Positions 58,215 to 64,000 of a stretch of DNA of 64,000 nt are shown here, piece after piece. The stretch is taken from assembly GCA_026168605.1 (NCBI GenBank), contig JAPFDX010000023.1, forward strand, positions 1 to 64,000. Direction: 5' to 3'. The first letter of the stretch is position 1. Every line of letters starts with the position of its first letter. This stretch comes from Roseburia sp. Its GTDB lineage: Bacteria > Bacillota > Clostridia > Lachnospirales > Lachnospiraceae. Position numbers and translations under genes: made by a program. The notes below the pieces were generated by a model. That model ran no database searches. It had not been told where the DNA came from and saw nothing but the letters and a program-made list of their open reading frames with translations.

Positions 58215-58997
58215 ATGAACGATCCTCAAAAGATTTTTACCATATTTGAAAAAACTGAAATCTCAGAACCGGCTTTATTCAGCCCGTCCGATACCACGAA
58301 AAAAATAGACCATTTTCCGGAAATATGTATATCCACGTTTTCAGAGAGTATCATCCAAAAATTCGCTTCACTTGATAATACCACAAAAATCGCGGAACTG
58401 CATACCGCAAACGGCGCCATACCAATTTATAAAATCCGTTATAAGGATACCGATATTGCGTTCTGTCTATCCATGGTAGGCGCACCAGCCTGTGTCGCCG
58501 AATTTGAGGAGATCATCGCCATGGGCGCTAAAAAGTTTGTTCTGTTCGGCTCATGCGGGGTGCTGGACGACGAGAAAGTAGCGGACAACATCATTATTCC
58601 CGTCTCCGCTGTTCGCGACGAGGGCACAAGCTACCACTATATCGCTCCGTCCCCGGAGATCGCAGCGGACACGCACGCCGTTCAGGTTTTAGAAAATGTT
58701 TTGGAAAACTGCGGCTATCTATACGTCAAGGGAAAAACATGGACTTCCGACGCCATTTATAGGGAAACGATGCCTATGATCCGGGAACGCAGGCAGGATG
58801 GCTGCATTGTCGTGGAGATGGAATGTGCCTCCATGCTGGCAGTTGCAAAATACCGGCACATTCCTTTTATCCAATTTTTGTACGGTGCAGACAACCTAAG
58901 TTCTGATATATGGGAGATCAGGGATTTGAGCCTATATGGTCTGAGCCATGCCGAAAAATATATGGTACTTGCCTTTGAATGTGGGCTTGCGCTATAA
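58215..58997 (+). CDS. Nucleoside phosphorylase (PNP/UDP family)
   Basis: A 260-residue phosphorylase that splits nucleosides into base and (deoxy)ribose-1-phosphate. Family landmarks are the phosphate/ribose loop VLFGSCGVLDD (near 113), the conserved SAVRDEGTSYHY, the purine/uridine-binding segment TWTSDAIYRET and the catalytic VVEMECASMLAVA (Glu-Met-Glu). Purine versus uridine specificity is not settled; the last motif is shared. Start ATG 58215 (MNDPQKIF) follows AAAGGAG, and the frame's upstream Met is not used. Its stop overlaps that of the convergent DUF6179 gene by six bases. Confidence 0.88.
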   Translation: MNDPQKIFTIFEKTEISEPALFSPSDTTKKIDHFPEICISTFSESIIQKFASLDNTTKIAELHTANGAIPIYKIRYKDTDIAFCLSMVGAPACVAEFEEIIAMGAKKFVLFGSCGVLDDEKVADNIIIPVSAVRDEGTSYHYIAPSPEIAADTHAVQVLENVLENCGYLYVKGKTWTSDAIYRETMPMIRERRQDGCIVVEMECASMLAVAKYRHIPFIQFLYGADNLSSDIWEIRDLSLYGLSHAEKYMVLAFECGLAL

Positions 58998-59777
58998 AAC
59001 CACCCGCCAAAGTGAACCGTTATCCGCCGCATTCTTCAGGCGGATTGTAATATCATGAACGGAACCCAAAAGATATTCCGACAATTCCTGACTGTTGTCA
59101 AAATATGTCTCCAGAAACGTTTTGACAACAGTTTTTAAGGAATCGCCGATCGTGTTCAAATCAAGTTCTGTCAGTGATTTTTCTGCCAGAATATGTCCTG
59201 TCACAGACAGCAAAACCACCTCGCAAATATTGTCTATCATCTCTTTGTAATGCTCGTCATACTTTGCCAAGATCGTTCTTATATAATCCTCGGAAAACTT
59301 CCCCAAAAATTTCTGTTCCAGAGAAATGCACTTGAGAAATTCATATATTTTATCGACTCCCGTGTATACAGAAATATCCTTTAATACCGGATAGTCAAGT
59401 GTCAAAATCGTATTTTGTGGTTCAAATTGGATGTTGTACCATTTAAAAAATTCCGGCAATCCTTTCATAACCGTATCACGCAAACAGTCGTTTCCGTAAT
59501 CAGAAAATTCCGGCAAAATCTTATGATATAGGTCCAGTGCTTTTTTCGTTTTTTCCTCCACGCATACTGCTCCGATCTCATACGCCCTCTGTGCCGGCAG
59601 CCGATTACCCGGCGCCAGACGATCACGTCTGGTTTGCTCCAGTTCCTGAATACAATACAAAACAGCCCCCATCAACTGTTCCGCCTTTTCATAGGTTATG
59701 GAAGTGCTTTCGTAAGCAGTATACTTTTCCGCTAATTTCCCCACAACCGGCACCAGTTCTTCCATCGTATATTCCAC
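58992..59777 (-). CDS. DUF6179-like protein
   Basis: A 261-residue mostly helical protein (MEELVPVVGKLAEKYTAYE; SITYEKAEQLMGAVLYCIQE; DYIRTILAKYDEHYKEMID). I place it in DUF6179, whose members appear next to DUF6323 proteins in Clostridia; the function is unknown. No membrane segment or catalytic motif is visible. It lies 4 bases after the DUF6323 gene, so they form an operon, and it converges with the nucleoside phosphorylase gene with a 6-base overlap at the stops. Confidence 0.7.
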   Translation of the reverse strand: MEYTMEELVPVVGKLAEKYTAYESTSITYEKAEQLMGAVLYCIQELEQTRRDRLAPGNRLPAQRAYEIGAVCVEEKTKKALDLYHKILPEFSDYGNDCLRDTVMKGLPEFFKWYNIQFEPQNTILTLDYPVLKDISVYTGVDKIYEFLKCISLEQKFLGKFSEDYIRTILAKYDEHYKEMIDNICEVVLLSVTGHILAEKSLTELDLNTIGDSLKTVVKTFLETYFDNSQELSEYLLGSVHDITIRLKNAADNGSLWRVVL

Positions 59778-59781
59778 AACG

Positions 59782-60315
59782 TTACCTCCAGCAAAGTTCT
59801 TTTAATGTTTCGAGATACAATTCATGATCCCATCTTTTTACCTCATCAAATTTAGAATATGCCCCATATCCCTCCGAACCTTTATATCCATCGTACCCCG
59901 CCCGGATTGCCTGAGAAAAACTCGCCAGACACGTGCTTTCCAGATAATCCAAATCTCCAAAACAGATGCTCTCAAACTGTTCTTTCATAAAATGGAGAAG
60001 TTCATCATCGGTAATTTCATCCTGCATCTCATTCTTGTACAGATAAAATATCTCCTGCAAACGAATTATGGTGTTCACATAATTGGTCTGATCGATATAA
60101 TCGGAATCACAAAATTCGTAGATAATTTTTGTCACAATCCCCTCCCCAAACTCAACTCGCTTTTGTTCCCGCAAAGAATTGCCGCGTTCTTCCAAAATCA
60201 ATCTGGCATCCTCTTCCGTCAAGACAAGTCCATACCGCTCCGTCGTCCGGTTCGTCTGAATCACTTTTTGAAGCTGATTTTGTTGCTGTAATAAAACCAT
60301 CCAGTCTTTACCCAT
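59782..60315 (-). CDS. DUF6323-like protein
   Basis: A 177-residue helical protein (MGKDWMVLLQQQNQLQKVIQ; YGLVLTEEDARLILEERG; DDELLHFMKEQFESICFGD; EGYGAYSKFDEVKRWDHELY). It is recognised from its pairing with the DUF6179 protein; I have no functional information. ATG 60315 follows GGGGAGGA. It is the first gene of a two-gene operon with an extended -10 promoter. The pair is intact and conserved-looking, suggesting a shared role, perhaps in sporulation or in a small regulatory complex (unsupported guess). Confidence 0.7.
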   Translation of the reverse strand: MGKDWMVLLQQQNQLQKVIQTNRTTERYGLVLTEEDARLILEERGNSLREQKRVEFGEGIVTKIIYEFCDSDYIDQTNYVNTIIRLQEIFYLYKNEMQDEITDDELLHFMKEQFESICFGDLDYLESTCLASFSQAIRAGYDGYKGSEGYGAYSKFDEVKRWDHELYLETLKELCWR

Positions 60316-60350
60316 AAGATCTTCCTCCCCACACTTGTATTTGGAGCACA

Positions 60351-60359
60351 ATTATAGCA
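60351..60359 (-). promoter_or_regulatory. Extended -10 promoter of the DUF6323-DUF6179 operon
   Basis: TGC-TATAAT on the minus strand, 36 bases before the start codon; the -35 match is weak. Confidence 0.5.
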
Positions 60360-60442
60360 TCACGCCAGTATCATTTACAGTCTTGTATTTTTCCATTTCG
60401 AGGTATTACAACAATTAAATAAACTACGTTTTCAAATCATTA

Positions 60443-60471
60443 TTGTCTTGTACTCTTTTTTGTACTACAAT
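60443..60471 (+). promoter_or_regulatory. Promoter of the GNAT gene
   Basis: TTGTCT (60443-60448), a 17-base spacer and TACAAT (60466-60471) on the plus strand, 36 bases ahead of the gene. Confidence 0.6.
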
Positions 60472-60506
60472 AGAAGAAACACCAAAAGATTTTTAGGAAA
60501 AGACTC

Positions 60507-60980
60507 ATGAAATATACGATACGGGCTATGCAAGAGCAGGAATACCCGCTGCTGGAAAATTTTTTATACGAAGCTATCTTTATCCCGGACGGTGTGGCAG
60601 CCCCACCCAAGAGCATTATTTTCCTGCCCGAATTGCAGACTTATATTCAAAATTTCGGATCATCAGAAAGTGACTTTGCGCTAGTTGCAGAGACGGAAAA
60701 TCAAATCGCTGGCGCTGTCTGGGTTCGCATGATCCATGATTATGGACACATCAACGATATCACTCCTTCCCTCGCGATTTCTCTCTATAAAGAATACCGC
60801 GGACAAGGGATCGGGAGCGCCTTATTGAAAGAAATGCTGTCTTTGTTGAAAGCACATGGTTATCCGAGTGTTTCGCTTTCCGTTCAAAAAGCGAATTATG
60901 CGGCTCAAATGTATCTGAAATCAGGATTTGAGATTGCAGAAGAGAAGGGAGATGAGTGGATCATGGTATGTTATTTGTAG
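60507..60980 (+). CDS. GNAT-family N-acetyltransferase
   Basis: A 157-residue acetyl-CoA-dependent acetyltransferase. It starts MKYTIRAMQEQEYPLLENFL. The acetyl-CoA pyrophosphate-binding motif A is AISLYKEYRGQGIGSALLKEML (R/Q-x-x-G-x-G/A pattern GQGIGSA), and motif B ends in VSLSVQKANYAAQMYLKSGFE. Substrate unknown. The ribosome site is only TTAGGAAAAG, about 6 bases upstream. It is followed by the RluA gene in the same direction, 170 bases away. Confidence 0.88.
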   Translation: MKYTIRAMQEQEYPLLENFLYEAIFIPDGVAAPPKSIIFLPELQTYIQNFGSSESDFALVAETENQIAGAVWVRMIHDYGHINDITPSLAISLYKEYRGQGIGSALLKEMLSLLKAHGYPSVSLSVQKANYAAQMYLKSGFEIAEEKGDEWIMVCYL

Positions 60981-61150
60981 TTTTAGCGACATACTCTGCC
61001 ACCCTCTTAGCAAAGCCCATAAAACCACTGCTTATAAAGATTTATCATCAAAAGTTCATTCACAATTTTTGCCTGAGCACCTTTGTTTTTCTTTGTATCT
61101 ATGTTAAAATCCAGATACTCTATTTTAACGTTTCAATCAAAGGAAATCTT

Positions 61151-62044
61151 ATGAACCGTACACTTACCTATACCATCCCGGAAGAATATGCCGGACTGCG
61201 TGTAGAGCAGTTTTTAAAACGCAAGGGGTATTCCCAGCAAAATATAACCGAGATCAAACGTATGCCAAAGAGCGTCATTTTAAACGGTTTGTATGTTTAT
61301 ATGCGGGATCCCATTGCCGCGGGAGACTGTCTGGAAATCCGCATCTGTGAAAATGATTCCTCCGAAAAAATCCCTCCGGTCAAACTGCCCCTGGATATCG
61401 TATATGAGGATGAGGACATCATTGTGATCAACAAACCCGCCGGTATGCCGATCCACCCATCCATGAAAAACTACACCAACTCCATGGCAAATGCGCTCGC
61501 CTGGTATTATATGGAGCAGGGAAAACCTTTTATCTTCCGCTGCAGCAACCGTCTGGACCGCGACACGTCCGGGCTTACGGTGGTTGCAAAGCATCTGGTC
61601 AGCGCGAGCATTCTCGCCTCTATGGTTTCCCGCAAGGAAGTTCACCGGGAATACCTCGCCATCGTATCCGGACACATCACGCCTGAATCCGGCACGATTG
61701 ATGCTCCGCTCGCCAGAAAGCCCGGCGTCCTGATCGAACGGATGGTAGACTTCGAGAACGGCGAGCGCGCCGTCACCCACTATCACCTTGTAAAAAAATT
61801 AAAAAGGCACAGTCTCGTCTCCTTACAACTGGAAACGGGCCGAACCCATCAGATACGAATCCATATGAAATATCTTGGCTACCCACTGATCGGCGATTAT
61901 CTCTACAATCCGGATATGGAGTTGATCAAACGGCAGGCGCTGCACTCACATAAGCTTAAGTTCCGGCACCCGATCACCGGGGAAGAGATGGCGTTCACTG
62001 CGGAAATGCCGGAGGATATGAGACGGGTGGAGGAGGTGGGATAA
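61151..62044 (+). CDS. RluA-family pseudouridine synthase
   Basis: Converts specific uridines of rRNA or tRNA to pseudouridine. The 297-residue protein has an N-terminal S4-like RNA-binding region (GLRVEQFLKRKGYSQQNITE; SVILNGLYVYMRDPIAAGD) and a catalytic domain with NKPAGMPIHPS, the catalytic Asp in RLDRDTSGLTVVAK and the LETGRTHQIRIHM motif. The start ATG 61151 follows AAAGGA; the preceding open frame overlaps the GNAT gene and is not homologous. Which of RluA, C or D it replaces cannot be told; the length fits the RluD/YtzG-like group. Confidence 0.92.
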   Translation: MNRTLTYTIPEEYAGLRVEQFLKRKGYSQQNITEIKRMPKSVILNGLYVYMRDPIAAGDCLEIRICENDSSEKIPPVKLPLDIVYEDEDIIVINKPAGMPIHPSMKNYTNSMANALAWYYMEQGKPFIFRCSNRLDRDTSGLTVVAKHLVSASILASMVSRKEVHREYLAIVSGHITPESGTIDAPLARKPGVLIERMVDFENGERAVTHYHLVKKLKRHSLVSLQLETGRTHQIRIHMKYLGYPLIGDYLYNPDMELIKRQALHSHKLKFRHPITGEEMAFTAEMPEDMRRVEEVG

Positions 62045-62063
62045 CCGTTGCTCTCTCCAGAGA

Positions 62064-62351
62064 TCACACCACCTTCACCGCTTCCTGCTCGAGCTTACAC
62101 CCTTTTTCCAGCATAAACCGGATCGTGGCTCTGTAATCCTCTGTCAGCGCTCCGGTCTGCGATTCCTGTTCCAGTTCTTTTTCCAAGCGTTCCAGCCGGA
62201 TCCGGTCGTGATTTGTCAGCGGTTTTGTGCAGTCTGCATACCGGCAAAGCGTCTCCGCGTCCATATATATGAAGTAAACGATATTTCTGTTTTTCTCTTT
62301 AAATGCTCCAGAATATAAAACAATTTTGTTTAGGGAATCAAGCTTTCCCAT
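62064..62351 (-). CDS. Hypothetical protein, 95 residues
   Basis: A predicted 95-residue protein: a short N-terminal strand region (LDSLNKIVLYSGAFKEKNR), then helical segments rich in Glu/Arg/Lys (DRIRLERLEKELEQESQTG; YRATIRFMLEKGCKLEQEAV). No family is recognised. The ATG at 62351 has no clear ribosome site; a shorter start at MDAETLCRYAD is possible. It converges with the RluA gene, whose stop is 19 bases away. Composition looks protein-like, but expression is not assured. Confidence 0.5.
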   Translation of the reverse strand: MGKLDSLNKIVLYSGAFKEKNRNIVYFIYMDAETLCRYADCTKPLTNHDRIRLERLEKELEQESQTGALTEDYRATIRFMLEKGCKLEQEAVKVV

Positions 62352-62444
62352 CTGTTTTATATTCCACCTTATACCAAATGGTCTTATGCCAAGATAAACA
62401 GCTTTGAATTATTTTGACTTATATTAAGAATCTAATGTGTAGTT

Positions 62445-62636
62445 CATATATCTCGTATATTCACTATTACTCTCAGAATATCTATATACTTCAAGAACAT
62501 ATGGTAAAGAAAATTCTTGCTTTTCCTCATATTCTCCTTTAAATTGCAAAACTTCCTTTTCAGATAAGTTCTTCTTTGCACGTTTTATTACAAAAGCACG
62601 ATTATTAAAAGTATTACAATTAGTTTTGTCACCGCA
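62445..62636 (-). pseudogene. Start-less coding fragment downstream of the DUF2357-like gene
   Basis: An open frame of about 63 codons with protein-like composition: it begins CGDKTNCNTFNNRAFVIKR and continues with KKNLSEKEVLQFKGEYEE. It has no ATG or other convincing start; stop codons lie just upstream in the frame. It could be the C-terminal remnant of a decayed gene of the A+T-rich right-hand region. The rest of 62352-62694 shows nothing. Confidence 0.25.
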
Positions 62637-62694
62637 TTATCATTCTATCACAGTGTAAACACAAATAATCACAATATATATTTGCTTGATTAGA

Positions 62695-64000
62695 TTAAAG
62701 CAAGGCCCCATCCACAGCCGTATCTATCTCCTTCAATAGCTCATTAATTACATTATCATGGTTTTTGCCTGGTATAAGTTGAACAAATTTAATCCCTTCA
62801 CTACCCTTATCTACAACATCTTCAGATGAGTGAGAAGGATTTAATACCCACACTCTGTCCACCGGATTTACTTTTCTCACGACAAATTCCTGATCCAATC
62901 CTCTACAATATTTCGACTTATAATCATTTTTATAAGCTCTAATTTGTTCTTTACATTTAGGATCATTATAAGCCCACAATTTTTGAATATTTCTATATTT
63001 CACTTCAAAAATCAGGGAACACCAATAGATATTATCTTTATATAAATCAAATTTTATATCTGGTCTTGTGTGCCTAGTAGCCGCAAATACTGGTGCATTT
63101 TCTTTATTTGTACTTCTTATTGCTTCTGGTATTTTTGCGTCATAATATACTTTTATTTTTATATTTTCTTTGTGAAACTCTACCTTCGTGCCAGGTACCA
63201 AATCAGGGATAAGGATACTTTCATTTCTAAATTCGTCAAATATCCAGCCTTGAGCTTCAAATCCAATTTCATCAGAAATCAAAAATCTACACATTTTTAT
63301 AAAACACCAAATTTCATACATCTTACTTGATAATTTCCATGAATAGGCATAATTCTCACTCCACTGGATACTCACATTATTCTGCTGCAACTCCTTGTAC
63401 ATTTTATAGAATGCATTATATCTTACATCAAAAATAAGCACATGCGGAACAATCAATGAATTAACAGCTTGTATTTGACTATACCACTCTTGACTTTTAA
63501 TCAACTCAGAAATACTTAATATTGTTCTTGCGGTTTCTAAATACTTATCTAGTTCTGTTAGTACCTTTTCCTTAGCACGAATCACTGCTTTATTTGCATT
63601 TTCAATTTTTTTTAGTTCAGATAATTCTTTATTAACATACTCATAATATTTATATGTGGATTCTTCAAATATTCTTAATTCATTTTCATATTCCCCAATG
63701 ATTTTTTTTAACCATCGATTTTCTGGCAAATCATAATTATAGATTCTTTTCGGAACAAGATATTCCTCCTCCCCTGTTCCTTTCATTAAATAGTCTTTAA
63801 CAGTCACATTATCTATGTATGTTGCTCTATACAATGGCTCCAATCTATATTCTTTTTGAACCTTATATTGGGGTTTATCTTTTAAATCAATTAATGCAGC
63901 TAAAATATGATTAAAATGTTTTTTAATTACAAAAAATTTATAAAGTTCCTGACTGGGTATAACTTCATTTTTATTATTACCTAATGATATATTTTTTCTA
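62695..64000 (-). CDS. DUF2357-like PD-(D/E)xK nuclease (partial, 5' end outside window)
   Basis: At least 434 residues; the reading frame runs off the window at base 64000, so the N-terminus is missing. A coiled-coil section (YKYYEYVNKELSELKKIEN ... KEKVLTELDKYLETART) is followed by a nuclease-type core: TRHTRPDIKFDLY then WCSLIFEVKYRNIQK, giving the Pro-Asp ... Glu-x-Lys signature of the PD-(D/E)xK superfamily (DUF2357/PF04411-like). DUF2357 proteins are commonly encoded beside McrB-type AAA ATPases and act like McrC. The DNA is very A+T-rich compared with its surroundings, pointing to horizontal acquisition. Its partner probably lies upstream beyond the window. Confidence 0.7.
   Translation of the reverse strand, partial: RKNISLGNNKNEVIPSQELYKFFVIKKHFNHILAALIDLKDKPQYKVQKEYRLEPLYRATYIDNVTVKDYLMKGTGEEEYLVPKRIYNYDLPENRWLKKIIGEYENELRIFEESTYKYYEYVNKELSELKKIENANKAVIRAKEKVLTELDKYLETARTILSISELIKSQEWYSQIQAVNSLIVPHVLIFDVRYNAFYKMYKELQQNNVSIQWSENYAYSWKLSSKMYEIWCFIKMCRFLISDEIGFEAQGWIFDEFRNESILIPDLVPGTKVEFHKENIKIKVYYDAKIPEAIRSTNKENAPVFAATRHTRPDIKFDLYKDNIYWCSLIFEVKYRNIQKLWAYNDPKCKEQIRAYKNDYKSKYCRGLDQEFVVRKVNPVDRVWVLNPSHSSEDVVDKGSEGIKFVQLIPGKNHDNVINELLKEIDTAVDGALL

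Overview
The window comes from a Gram-positive, low-to-mid GC, spore-forming Firmicute, most likely a member of the Lachnospiraceae (Roseburia/Agathobacter/Eubacterium type). The reasons are strong AGGAGG ribosome sites, textbook sigma-A promoters, spoVG, the paired glycogen genes glgC-glgD, a SAM-I riboswitch on metK, DUF6465, DUF6179/DUF6323 and DnaD/DnaC-type replication genes. The genus is an inference; no rRNA or tRNA gene was seen.

Layout. 0-12.3 kb (minus strand): transcription/translation block rpoB-rpoC, then rpsL-rpsG-fusA-tuf, with tuf cut by the window edge. 12.5-19.9 kb (minus): a two-component system, metK behind its riboswitch, murA, an exported M23/LysM/G5 endopeptidase-like protein and shikimate kinase. 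20.0-27.4 kb: a decayed integrative/mobilisable element. Its integrase, relaxase, MobC and regulators are broken, but its cargo (small HTH protein, response regulator, sensor kinase, ABC ATPase, FtsX-type permease) is intact. 27.4-35.7 kb (minus): PrsA-like foldase, mfd, pth, spoVG, glgD, glgC. 35.9-40.9 kb (plus): murC, a cluster of DnaA boxes, a DnaD-like protein, a DnaC-like loader and PRPP synthase. 41-45.7 kb (minus): DUF6465, a degenerate HPr, a large exported protein of unknown role, two small unknown proteins and a peroxiredoxin.

45.8-57.9 kb is a defence island on the minus strand. Starting from an arsC-like gene with a near-consensus promoter, a tightly packed operon encodes two m5C methyltransferases, a B3-like putative DNA-binding protein, a McrB-type AAA GTPase with an EVE-like N-terminus, a LlaJI-family nuclease, a Vsr endonuclease and a three-domain Mrr_N / degenerate REase / SIR2 protein. 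This is a LlaJI-like restriction system with extra parts. Next to it sits an EcoRII-like restriction-modification pair. Its methyltransferase carries an N-terminal ribbon-helix-helix domain, and an inverted repeat overlaps its promoter.

58-64 kb holds a nucleoside phosphorylase with a possible structured leader, the DUF6179/DUF6323 pair, a GNAT acetyltransferase, an RluA-type pseudouridine synthase, small unknown genes and, running off the right edge, a DUF2357-like PD-(D/E)xK nuclease in very A+T-rich DNA. That is probably the start of another McrBC-like defence locus.

The most novel items are the expanded LlaJI-like locus with its Mrr-SIR2 effector, the tandem DnaA-box pairs ahead of the DnaD/DnaC genes, and the HPr paralogue that keeps His15 and Ser46 but has lost Arg17. 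All assignments come from reading motifs by eye; no database search was run.
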